From assembly GCA_003022925.1 (NCBI GenBank), contig PXRY01000093.1, positions 1 to 33,841 on the forward strand: 33,841 nt of DNA. The letters are read 5' to 3'. The notes under the pieces are model-generated. The model worked only from the letters and a program-made list of their open reading frames with translations, did no database searches and was not told the origin of the DNA. A program made the translations under genes and the position numbers. Positions 7,300 to 15,010 of this stretch are shown piece after piece (within the stretch, counting starts at the first letter, position 1; each line of letters opens with the position of its first letter). Source of the stretch: Halobacteriales archaeon QS_8_65_32 (GTDB taxonomy: Archaea > Halobacteriota > Halobacteria > Halobacteriales > Halococcaceae).

Positions 7300-8907
7300 A
7301 TGCGAACACATCTATTATCGAACGGGACGGGGGCCCTTTTGCTCGGCGCGCTCGTCGTACTCTCGGTTCTCACGGCGAGTCCGGTCGCGAGCACCGGGAC
7401 GACCGACGGCTACACTCAGTCAGGGACCGACGACGCAGCCAACGGCGAGGGGAACGAGACCGTCACTGATGGAGGGACGGCTACGGGGACGGAAAGCGCG
7501 GCAGACGACGGGAACGACGCCGACGGGACCGACGACGCGAGCGAGGACGCCGCTAGTACCGATACCGATGAGAAAACCGCCACCGCAACCGCTACCGCCG
7601 ACGGTGAGGCCGGCGACACGAGCAGCGAGACGGAAAAGGGGGGTGACGAGACCGCTACCGGCGACGCAGCCGGCGGCACGGACGGATCGAGCGACGACGA
7701 GGGGACCGATGGGACCGACGGAGCCAACGACGGCGACGACGGCGCGACTCCCCTCGACGACGCGGTCGCGGTCGATTCGATCGCGGCCATCGAGAACGAC
7801 GCGATCGGTGCCGACGGCGCGGCCGACGTCTACGCCTTCGAGTTAGAGGAGGGAACCCAGGTCGAGATCGCACAAGGGAGCGGCGGCGGCGCGCTGCCGG
7901 TGACGCTGCTCGACGAGAACGGCGATGTCCTCGGCCGGATCGCCGACCGGGACGTCTTCGAGGCCGGGCAGGGCGTGATCGTCGCGAACGCGAGTTACAG
8001 CGGCACCTACTACCTGCGGGTCGACGGCAAGGCCGGTGCGGCGTACTCGATCCTCCAGTCGGTCACCGAACCCGACGCGAACGAGCCAAACGACGCGATC
8101 GATACGGCGACCGACCTCGACCTCGGCGAACGCGCCGAGGGAACGATCGTGCGAGGCGACGCCGACGCCTACGCCGTTTCGCTGGACGCCAACGAGTCGA
8201 TCCTCTATCGGGCGAACGGAACGGCGGCGGCGCGACTGAGCGTCTACGGTCCCGCTACTCGGGCGCTCCCCGACGATCCCGGTCACGGCGACGGAACCCT
8301 CTTTTCCCGGACGATTCCCGCTCCCGGCGACCCGGACGATACCCTCGTCGGCCTGAGTCCGACGGCGGACGCGGGGACGTACGTCTTCGTCGTGCGGCCG
8401 GCAGCGAACGCGACGGGCTTTCTCAACGGCGAGTACGAACTCACGGTCGTCGACACGTCATCGAACGGCTCGGAGGCGATCGAGCGGCCGAACGGGACGA
8501 CCGGGACCGCGGACGACCGTTCGGACGACGCCGACGGTAGCACCGACCGGACGACGGCCACCGATAGTGCAGAAGGAACCGGCGCGACCGAAACGACGAC
8601 GACTGACACGTCGGCGACCGACGTGTCGATGACCGACGCATCGACGACCGGCGAGAGCCGGACGGCTACAAGCAGCCCGACTACCGGAGGCGAACCGACG
8701 CGAACGACCGGGACACCGGCTACCGAAACGAGCTCAGCCGGAACGGGAGACAGCGCGAGCGAGACGCCGGGCGAGGATATCGACACTACTGGGGACGGCG
8801 ACCGAAACCGCGCGGAGGAGACCGCGGTGAACGGACCGGGCTTCGGTGTCGCTGCGGCGCTGATCGCCCTGTTCGGCGCGGCGCTACTCGCGACCCACCG
8901 GAACTGA
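7300..8907 (+). CDS. Secreted surface protein with PPC-like beta domains and PGF-CTERM-like anchor
   Basis: 535 residues. A Sec signal peptide (about 1-31; hydrophobic ALLLGALVVLSVLTASPVAS) is followed by about 115 residues of Asp/Thr/Gly/Glu low complexity. The folded part (about 150-390) has two beta-rich repeats of prepeptidase C-terminal (PPC) character. The first spans ADVYAFELEEGTQVEIA to GTYYLRVDGKAGAAYSI; the second follows the linker DANEPNDAIDTATDLDLGE. A Thr/Ser-rich, probably O-glycosylated stalk (about 395-505) leads to PGFGVAAALIALFGAALLA then HRN. That tripartite tail, PGF plus a transmembrane helix plus a short basic end, fits the PGF-CTERM signal that archaeosortase ArtA processes before lipid anchoring. 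The protein is therefore expected outside the cell on the S-layer. Ligand and role are unknown, and no partner gene is visible. Confidence 0.8.
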   Translation: MRTHLLSNGTGALLLGALVVLSVLTASPVASTGTTDGYTQSGTDDAANGEGNETVTDGGTATGTESAADDGNDADGTDDASEDAASTDTDEKTATATATADGEAGDTSSETEKGGDETATGDAAGGTDGSSDDEGTDGTDGANDGDDGATPLDDAVAVDSIAAIENDAIGADGAADVYAFELEEGTQVEIAQGSGGGALPVTLLDENGDVLGRIADRDVFEAGQGVIVANASYSGTYYLRVDGKAGAAYSILQSVTEPDANEPNDAIDTATDLDLGERAEGTIVRGDADAYAVSLDANESILYRANGTAAARLSVYGPATRALPDDPGHGDGTLFSRTIPAPGDPDDTLVGLSPTADAGTYVFVVRPAANATGFLNGEYELTVVDTSSNGSEAIERPNGTTGTADDRSDDADGSTDRTTATDSAEGTGATETTTTDTSATDVSMTDASTTGESRTATSSPTTGGEPTRTTGTPATETSSAGTGDSASETPGEDIDTTGDGDRNRAEETAVNGPGFGVAAALIALFGAALLATHRN

Positions 8908-9128
8908 CTGCTGCTCACGGACACCGACCGCAATTTCCGAAACCGGCCCCATCCGGCCGATCGCCTCACGACCGGTTCACAACTACCCAATCCTGCTCCA
9001 CCCTGCTTTGCCTCGACGCGTCCCCCCGTCGTGTCTCGTGGCTCCGCCGACCGACGATCCGGACTCTCGGCGCTCGCGGCGTCGGGAGCACCCGATTGAC
9101 GGGAACAGACGGCTTGTCGGGTCGGCAA

Positions 9129-10127
9129 TCAGTAGACGCGGATGTCGTCGAACCGGCTCGCGTACAGCGGGTGGCCGGGATGGGTCGCCGGGAGTTGTGG
9201 GCGAAGCACGCGACGCGCCTTGGTGAGACTGTTCTCGTAGCCCAGATGAGCGAACTCCGCGATACATCGTACCCGGTGAGCGACTCCTTCGAGGTGCGAT
9301 GTCGACCGCCCGAGACCTTCCTTGAGCGCCGCGACGAACGCCGCGACGCGCACGCTCCACGCCCGATCGACGAGCCATGCGCTCGCCGACTCGCTACTCG
9401 TCGACTCGCCGTTCGCCGCTCTCCCTCCCGTCGGCCCGTCGTCCGCGACGCCGTTGGTCGCGGGCCGCGTGCTTCCCGGCCGACCGCCGTCGGAACGCTC
9501 GCGCCCCGACCTCGTGTCCGGTGATTGCTCGCCTACCGACCGGCCAGTCGGCCCGCGGGTCGCGAGCGCGTCCGCGTCGGGTTCGATGTCAGGGGGGTCG
9601 AACGCCGTCCAGGCCTCCCCGACGCTCCCGCGCAGGTGGGCGTACGAGGAGGCGAAGGTCGAAAGCCCGTCGTCCGCTGCGATCGCCGCCGCGCGACGGC
9701 CGTGATGGGGCCAGAACTTCGGGTTGTAGACTTCGATTCCGTCGATCAGCGACCGGTAGCGGTCGACGTCCGCGGCGTCGAGACTCACGGTTAAAAAGTC
9801 CGGGTGGGGAACGAGGGTCACCGCCCCCTGGTCGCGGAGTTCGAACAACGCGCCTTCGAGCGTCACGAAATCCGGGATCGGTCGACGCAATCCGACGGCA
9901 AGCACGTGTTTCCGGTCGCGCCAATCGCCCGTGAACACCTCGCGGGCGGGCACGACGAGTAGGTTCGAATCCGAAAAGGTCGCCGCCCGCCGTTCGATCT
10001 CGGGCAGCGGGGTGAAATGAGGCGCGTAGACGATCGCATCGAGGTCCCGTGCTTTCGCACGGCGGACGACGCGCTCGTCGAGCACTTTGACGTGCATGTC
10101 GGCCCGGAACTCCCTCGTTTCGGTCAC
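9129..10127 (-). CDS. PHP-domain metal-dependent phosphoesterase-like protein
   Basis: 332 residues from a GTG at 10127, which sits about 29 nt below a CTAAAC TATA-like box (10154-10159, minus strand). The PHP (polymerase and histidinol phosphatase) fold binds metals through scattered His/Asp. Visible candidates are the early ADMHVKV (D10, H12), APHFTPLPEIERR, VVPAREVF, VTLVPHPDF and FWPHHGRR. Members hydrolyse small phosphate esters or nucleic acids; the substrate here is not evident. A disordered insert of about 70 residues, rich in Gly/Arg/Ser/Thr (roughly 188-255), splits the domain from a helical C-terminus (WLVDRAWSVRVAAFVAALKE, then EFAHLGYENSLTKARRVL) that resembles the PHP-associated tail of archaeal homologues. 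It is transcribed alone and ends 221 bases from the surface-protein stop codon; that gap holds no visible gene. Confidence 0.78.
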   Translation of the reverse strand: MTETREFRADMHVKVLDERVVRRAKARDLDAIVYAPHFTPLPEIERRAATFSDSNLLVVPAREVFTGDWRDRKHVLAVGLRRPIPDFVTLEGALFELRDQGAVTLVPHPDFLTVSLDAADVDRYRSLIDGIEVYNPKFWPHHGRRAAAIAADDGLSTFASSYAHLRGSVGEAWTAFDPPDIEPDADALATRGPTGRSVGEQSPDTRSGRERSDGGRPGSTRPATNGVADDGPTGGRAANGESTSSESASAWLVDRAWSVRVAAFVAALKEGLGRSTSHLEGVAHRVRCIAEFAHLGYENSLTKARRVLRPQLPATHPGHPLYASRFDDIRVY

Positions 10128-10324
10128 GCTTTTGGACAGGTCGACCGGGTGGGGTTTAGCCGTGTTGATCGACGGCGAGAACCGGCGGTCGATGCGCCCC
10201 GCTGTACTGTGACTTGTTGCTACTGCTCACTCGACTGCTTCGATGAACGGTTCGCTTCCGCTCGCGGGTTCACTCTACTCCCCGTTCGCGTCTCCGCGAC
10301 GCTCCCTTCGGTCGCGCCGCGCTC

Positions 10325-10762
10325 TCAGCGTTCGTCGCTATCGAGCACACGGATCTGGTCGCCACGCACTGTCACGGGGATCGGGACCGTCGCCTCGTAG
10401 AGTTCAACGGTGACCTGGTCCTTGCCCTCGTCGATCCGCTGGACGCGGGCTTTCTCGCCCTTGAACGGGCCGGCGATGAGTTCGACGATGTCGCCTTCGG
10501 CGATGCCTTCGACGTCGGGTTTCGGCGAGAGGAAGTGTTCGACCTCCGTGATCGAACTCTCGCCGGGCACGAGGTTGCGCGCGTGGGGGATCTCCCCGAG
10601 TACCCGTTCTAAGGCGGCGTGGCCCTCGGCTTCGACCATCACGTAACTCGTTAGTGAGTCGGGCGCGAGCGCGGCGTGGATCTCCTCTTCCTCGCGGTTG
10701 ATGATCATGTCCGCGACAGTACGTTCCTGACTCGCCGTGGTCTTGACGGCGTACATCCCCAT
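10325..10762 (-). CDS. spt5: Transcription elongation factor Spt5 (NusG family)
   Basis: 145 residues from the ATG at 10762; a GTG three codons upstream would overlap secE. Spt5 binds the RNA polymerase clamp and keeps the enzyme processive. The NGN domain (about 1-85) begins [18 protein letters not shown] and contains [20 protein letters not shown], and then comes the proline turn NLVPGESSI. The KOW domain (about 86-140) reads [20 protein letters not shown], with the canonical GPFKGEKA loop. Length is typical for archaeal Spt5, which lacks the extra KOW repeats of eukaryotes. It follows secE with one base between (TGA-G-ATG), the conserved archaeal secE-spt5 order, so translation is probably coupled. 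The 197 bases after it (10128-10324) hold only short GC-rich palindromes. Confidence 0.95.
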   Translation of the reverse strand: MGMYAVKTTASQERTVADMIINREEEEIHAALAPDSLTSYVMVEAEGHAALERVLGEIPHARNLVPGESSITEVEHFLSPKPDVEGIAEGDIVELIAGPFKGEKARVQRIDEGKDQVTVELYEATVPIPVTVRGDQIRVLDSDER

Positions 10763-10763
10763 C

Positions 10764-10937
10764 TCAGGCACCTCCGGGGAGAATAGTCATGAGTACGAAG
10801 ATCAGAAACCCAAGAAAGCCGACTAACAGGATGCCCGCGCCGGCGACCTTCGAGATCTGGGAGAACTCCTCCCAACTGGGCGTACTCGCGAGCTTCAGTA
10901 CCCGGACGTACGATGCCAAATCGAACGGAACTTCCAT
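10764..10937 (-). CDS. secE: Protein translocase subunit SecE (Sec61 gamma)
   Basis: 57 residues read from the ATG at 10935-10937: [20 protein letters not shown], an amphipathic helix, [20 protein letters not shown], then [17 protein letters not shown]. This is the single-span archaeal SecE: an amphipathic helix on the cytoplasmic face (about 7-28) followed by one transmembrane helix (about 31-52). It clamps SecY in the SecYE translocon at the plasma membrane. Its identity is supported by length, topology and position directly before spt5, a gene pair conserved through Archaea. The stop TGA at 10764-10766 is one base from the spt5 ATG. A TAAGTA element (10965-10970, minus strand) about 30 nt upstream is the likely promoter for both genes. 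Confidence 0.92.
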   Translation of the reverse strand: MEVPFDLASYVRVLKLASTPSWEEFSQISKVAGAGILLVGFLGFLIFVLMTILPGGA

Positions 10938-11092
10938 ACCGGCGGTAGAAACCGCTGGCTTTTCTACTTATTGGTCGCCCGAGCAGCAGTGTTGGCTCGA
11001 CGACAGTGCGAACACCGCTCGTCGCCGGCTGCGACTCCCGACCGGCTACATCCATCGCCGACCTGCGCCGGGCGTCCCCGGTTCGTCCGTTC

Positions 11093-11689
11093 TCACTCGA
11101 CGACGACCGCGCGTTCGGGGCCGCCCCCGTTCGACGCCGGCACCCGGGTTCCCTCCTGAGCCCCGAAGGCCGCGTGCAGTCGGTCGTACGAGTCCTCCAA
11201 GGCCTCGACGATCACCTGCGTGTCGCCGATCACCGCCATGAAGTTCGTATCGCCCTCCCACCGAGGGACGACGTGGCCGTGCAGGTGGGCAATCGACCCG
11301 CCGGCTCCCGTCCCGAGATTATAACCGACGTTCACCCCGTCGGGCGAGAAGGCCGTCTCGATCGCCGCTACCGTGCGCTGTGTGAGCAACGCATGACCGA
11401 GCAACTCTTCTTCGGGCAACGCGGTGTATTCGTCGGTGTGACGGCGGGGAATCACCATCGCGTGCCCCGGGTTGTAGGGGTAATTGTTCAGCAGAACGAA
11501 CCCGTGGTTACCACGCGCGACGACCCGGTTTTCCCGATCGTCCTCGCTCGCGGCGAAGGCACAGAACACACAGTCGTCTCCGTTCTCAGCGCCGCCATCA
11601 TCGCCGTCATCATCGCTGTCGCCGTCGTCGCCGGGCGGTGCGTCCCGCTCGACCCACTCGATCCGCCAGGGGGCGAACACCTGATCCAT
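11093..11689 (-). CDS. HIT-family nucleotide hydrolase/transferase with zinc CxxC
   Basis: 198 residues. The histidine-triad signature is HLHGHVV (H135, H137, H139), the nucleophile loop of HIT enzymes that cleave nucleoside phosphoramidates or dinucleoside polyphosphates. A CVFC pair (C40, C43) and NPGHAMVIPRRH (73-84) match the zinc-binding HIT subgroup common in archaea. Between the first strand (APWRIEWVER) and CVFC lies an acidic insert of about 20 residues (GDDGDSDDDGDDGGAENGDD), typical of halophile surface loops. The C-terminal tail (about 175-198) is extended relative to minimal HIT proteins. It is a single gene; 155 bases separate its end from the secE start, and 227 bases divide its start from lutC. 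No clear TATA box could be assigned. Confidence 0.88.
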   Translation of the reverse strand: MDQVFAPWRIEWVERDAPPGDDGDSDDDGDDGGAENGDDCVFCAFAASEDDRENRVVARGNHGFVLLNNYPYNPGHAMVIPRRHTDEYTALPEEELLGHALLTQRTVAAIETAFSPDGVNVGYNLGTGAGGSIAHLHGHVVPRWEGDTNFMAVIGDTQVIVEALEDSYDRLHAAFGAQEGTRVPASNGGGPERAVVVE

Positions 11690-11887
11690 GTTTCCCCCAT
11701 CTCGACTCCCGACGTATCGGTTCCCCGCTTCGAACCGTACTCGCGTTCCGTTACGAGAACCTCTCGTCTCAACACGACGTGTGAGGGGAGTACGGCGACG
11801 CGTGAGACGAGCATGGGCAACGCGGCCACTGTGGGCGGTGGTAACGTCGGCAACGGCAGCGGCGGCGACCGGCCCGGGACAAAGCAG

Positions 11888-11893
11888 TTAAAC
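11888..11893 (+). promoter_or_regulatory. TATA box of the lutC-lutBA operon
   Basis: TTAAAC is centred about 27 nt before the ATG at 11917, so the operon transcript should begin at or within two bases of that codon. Confidence 0.5.
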
Positions 11894-11916
11894 GGACGGC
11901 TGTGGGATGTACTGAC

Positions 11917-12456
11917 ATGAGTCTCGAAGTATCGTCGGAGACGGAAGCGACCACGGCGTTCGAATCGACGCTCGACGAACGGGATCTGGCGGCGTCGGTC
12001 ACGATCACGTCGACGGACGGGTTCGGGACGACGCTGTCGGGGCTCGTCGAACCGCCGGCCGTCGCCGCACCGCTTCCCTTCGAAGGAGTCTCGTACGACG
12101 TGATCGACACCGACGTGACGCTCTCGCCGTCCCCTGTGGAACTCGACGCCGCGCGCACCGGGATCGCCGCGGCCGGCCTCGGGGTCGCCGAGTACGGCAC
12201 CATCACGATCCGATCGACGCCCGGCGGCGACGAGTTCGTGAGCCTCTATCCCGAGCGCCACGTCGTCGTTCTCGCCGCGAGCGATATCGTTCCCGATATG
12301 CCCGCCGCCTTCGAGCGCCTCGCCGCCGAGTTCGACGAGGGGTTCGACTCACAGATCCTCGCGACCGGTCCGAGCGCGACCGGTGACATGGGCGGGCTGG
12401 TCCGAGGCGTCCACGGCCCACAGGAAGTCCACATCGTGATCGTGGAGGACCGCTGA
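11917..12456 (+). CDS. LUD-domain protein, LutC-like (lactate utilisation)
   Basis: 179 residues from MSLEVSSE at 11917, the codon fixed by the TATA spacing; a GTG five codons upstream is unlikely. It is a compact LUD (LutC/YkgG-type) domain. ELDAARTGIAAAGLGVAEYG then TITIRSTPGGDEFVSLYPER is the LUD core, and the domain ends GPSATGDMGGLVRGVHGPQE then HIVIVEDR, matching the SATADIE..LVxGVHGP pattern of LutC. In bacteria LutABC is a three-subunit iron-sulfur L-lactate dehydrogenase that feeds electrons to the respiratory chain. This gene is followed after one base (TGA-G-ATG) by the fused LutB-LutA partner, so the two are an operon and probably a complex. That the substrate is lactate is inferred from family and context. 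Confidence 0.88.
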   Translation: MSLEVSSETEATTAFESTLDERDLAASVTITSTDGFGTTLSGLVEPPAVAAPLPFEGVSYDVIDTDVTLSPSPVELDAARTGIAAAGLGVAEYGTITIRSTPGGDEFVSLYPERHVVVLAASDIVPDMPAAFERLAAEFDEGFDSQILATGPSATGDMGGLVRGVHGPQEVHIVIVEDR

Positions 12457-12457
12457 G

Positions 12458-14869
12458 ATGGCTTCGGAGAACCGCCCGGACCGGCAGAACCCCGCGACCG
12501 CCGCGAGCGAATCGGACGCCGACCGAACGAGCGACCCGGCGACCGAAACCCACCCTCGAGGGGAGCCCGGCGCGGCGGCGAACGCGGGCCCCGAGGAAGG
12601 CGAGCGGGGCACGCCGAGCCGCCGGGAGAAAGCAGCCGCGTTGCGCCACCTCATGGCGACCGAAGGCGAAACCGTCAGGAAGAACACCCGGGGGTTCAAC
12701 GAGGGCACCGAGGAGGCGATAAGTCATATCTCGAACTACGAGGACCTCCGGGAGCGCGCGCGGGCGATCAAGGAAGACGCCATCGCCGACCTCCCAACCC
12801 TCATCGACCGGGTAACCGACGCCGTCGAGGCCAACGGCGGATCGGTCTACCTCGCGCGCGATGCGGCCGACGCCAACGAGCACATCGCGTCGCTCATGGA
12901 GAACCACAGCGCGGAGAAACTCGTCAAGTCCAAATCGATGACCACCGAGGAACTGGAGACGAACGCTCATCTGGAGGGAGAGGGTTTCGACGTGATCGAG
13001 ACCGATCTGGGCGAGTGGGTGATCCAGATCGCCGAAGAAGCGCCCTCTCATCTCATCGGGCCGGCGATCCACAAGTCGCCCGAGGAGATCGCCACGCTGT
13101 TCAACGAGCACTTCGACCCCGACGAACCCTTCTCCGGCGATTCTGACGAGCTCACTGCCTTCGCCCGCGATGCGGTCGGCGAACACATCAAGGAGGCCGA
13201 CGTCGGCATGACCGGCGCGAACTTCGTCCTCGCCGAGTCGGGCTCGATCGCGCTGGTGACAAACGAGGGCAATGCCAGAAAGACGGCGGTCACGCCGCCC
13301 GTCCACATCGCGGTCGGCGGCGTCGAAAAACTCCTGCCCTCAGTCCGCGAACTCGCCCCCTTCGTCGAGTTGATCGGGCGGGCCGGCACCGGCCAGGACA
13401 TCACCTCCTACGTCTCGTTGCTCACGCCGCCGACCGACTCACCAGTATTGGACTTCGACGCGCCCGACGAACCGATGGGAGGCGGCGAGGGCGAAGACGG
13501 GGACGACCGGGATTTCCACCTCGTGCTCGTCGACAACGGCCGGATGGCGATGCGCGAGGACTCCCAACTGAAAGAGACGCTCTATTGCATCCGATGCGGG
13601 GCGTGTAACAACTCGTGTGTCAACTTCCAGAGCGTCGGCGGCCACGGCTTCGGCGGCGAGACCTATACGGGGGGTATCGGCACCGGCTGGGAGGCCGGCA
13701 TCGAGGGCGTGGAGACCGCCGGCGAGTTCAACGACTTATGTACCGGCTGTACCCGTTGTGTCGACAAATGTCCGGTGAAGATCGACATCCCCTGGATCAA
13801 TACAGTCGTTCGGGATCGGGTCAATCGCGGGAACGACTCGGGCGAGTACGACTTCCTCGTCGAAGGGCTTGCCCCGGACGCCGAACCGGGCGGACTCGAC
13901 CTCCAGAAACGCCTGTTCGGGAACGTCGAGACGCTCGCGAAACTCGGCAGCGCGACCGCGCCGCTATCGAACTGGATCTCGGGCTCTCGGCCCGCGAGGT
14001 TCCTGTTCGACCGCGCGTTCGGCGTCGATCCCCGCCGAGAGCTCCCCCAGTGGCGACGCGAGACCTTCCGCGACTGGGCAACGAACAGACCGACAGCGAC
14101 CGGTGATGGCGGTGCGGACGCGAATGCCGGTACCGGCACCGATACCGAGCACGATCAGGAGGTCATTGTCTACCCCGACGTCTACACGAACTACGTCCTT
14201 CCCGAACGCGGGAAAGCCGCCGTCAGGGTACTCGAAGCGCTCGGTTGTCGCGTACGTGTGCCCGACATCGGCGAGAGCGGGCGCGCACCGCTCTCACAGG
14301 GGATGATCGCGACCGCCGACCGAACGGCAAGCGACGTCTTTTCGGAGCTCGCCGAACACGTCGACGCCGGCCGCGACGTCGTGGTGATCGAACCGAGCGA
14401 CCTTGCGATGTTCAGAAGCGACTACGAGAAGTTCTTACCTCAAAAGTCGTTCGAGCGCCTACGAGACAACTCCTATGAAGTTATTGAGTACGTCTATGGC
14501 CTGCTCGAAAACGGTGCCGACCGCGAGACCCTCTCGAAAGCGAACGGCACGAGCGAAATCGCGTATCATAGCCACTGTCAGCAGCGCACGCTCGGGCTCG
14601 AGCCCTATACGACCGCCGTGCTCTCCGACCTCGGCTACGACGTAACGACGTCGGACGTCGAGTGCTGTGGGATGGCCGGCTCCTTCGGCTACAAATCGGA
14701 ATACTACGAGGTGAGCATGGACGCCGGCCGGCAACTCGAAGCGGAGTTCGAGGGTGCGAGCGAGAACGGTGCCGCGATCGTCGCGAGCGGAACCTCCTGT
14801 GGCGACCAACTCGAAGCGCTGTTCGGCGAGGCTGCGCCGCACCCGATCGAACTGCTCGATCCGCACTGA
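12458..14869 (+). CDS. Fused LutB-LutA-like iron-sulfur protein (LUD + 2x[4Fe-4S] + CCG)
   Basis: 803 residues that merge two LutABC subunits. After a disordered N-terminus (1-60) comes a LutB-type LUD domain (about 65-340; VGMTGANFVLAESGSIALVT, then TPPVHIAVGGVEKLLPSV). Two [4Fe-4S] motifs follow, CIRCGACNNSC (C377, C380, C383, C387) and CTGCTRCVDKCP (C428, C431, C434, C438). The last 240 residues are a LutA/GlpC-like CCG module with an intact second motif (C707, then ECCGMAGSFGY at C736-C737, then GTSCGDQLEAL). The first half-motif has lost its cysteines: SGRAPLSQG stands where CCGRP..SKG is usual, and EPSDLAMFRSDY lacks the expected EPSC cysteine. The expected role is passing electrons from 2-hydroxyacid oxidation to the membrane chain with the upstream LutC-like protein. 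It faces the large D-LDH-type gene, 141 bases away. Confidence 0.88.
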   Translation: MASENRPDRQNPATAASESDADRTSDPATETHPRGEPGAAANAGPEEGERGTPSRREKAAALRHLMATEGETVRKNTRGFNEGTEEAISHISNYEDLRERARAIKEDAIADLPTLIDRVTDAVEANGGSVYLARDAADANEHIASLMENHSAEKLVKSKSMTTEELETNAHLEGEGFDVIETDLGEWVIQIAEEAPSHLIGPAIHKSPEEIATLFNEHFDPDEPFSGDSDELTAFARDAVGEHIKEADVGMTGANFVLAESGSIALVTNEGNARKTAVTPPVHIAVGGVEKLLPSVRELAPFVELIGRAGTGQDITSYVSLLTPPTDSPVLDFDAPDEPMGGGEGEDGDDRDFHLVLVDNGRMAMREDSQLKETLYCIRCGACNNSCVNFQSVGGHGFGGETYTGGIGTGWEAGIEGVETAGEFNDLCTGCTRCVDKCPVKIDIPWINTVVRDRVNRGNDSGEYDFLVEGLAPDAEPGGLDLQKRLFGNVETLAKLGSATAPLSNWISGSRPARFLFDRAFGVDPRRELPQWRRETFRDWATNRPTATGDGGADANAGTGTDTEHDQEVIVYPDVYTNYVLPERGKAAVRVLEALGCRVRVPDIGESGRAPLSQGMIATADRTASDVFSELAEHVDAGRDVVVIEPSDLAMFRSDYEKFLPQKSFERLRDNSYEVIEYVYGLLENGADRETLSKANGTSEIAYHSHCQQRTLGLEPYTTAVLSDLGYDVTTSDVECCGMAGSFGYKSEYYEVSMDAGRQLEAEFEGASENGAAIVASGTSCGDQLEALFGEAAPHPIELLDPH

Positions 14870-15010
14870 GAACCGACCGTCCTCGCGCTTCCGATTCGGA
14901 GAGTTCGTGCGGTTAACGATACGTTAAAATCCCGGCACAAACGACCGATAGCCGGTTCTCGACGTGTGATCAGATGAGATACGAGCGCAGCGTCACCGAA
15001 CGGCGAGTCG

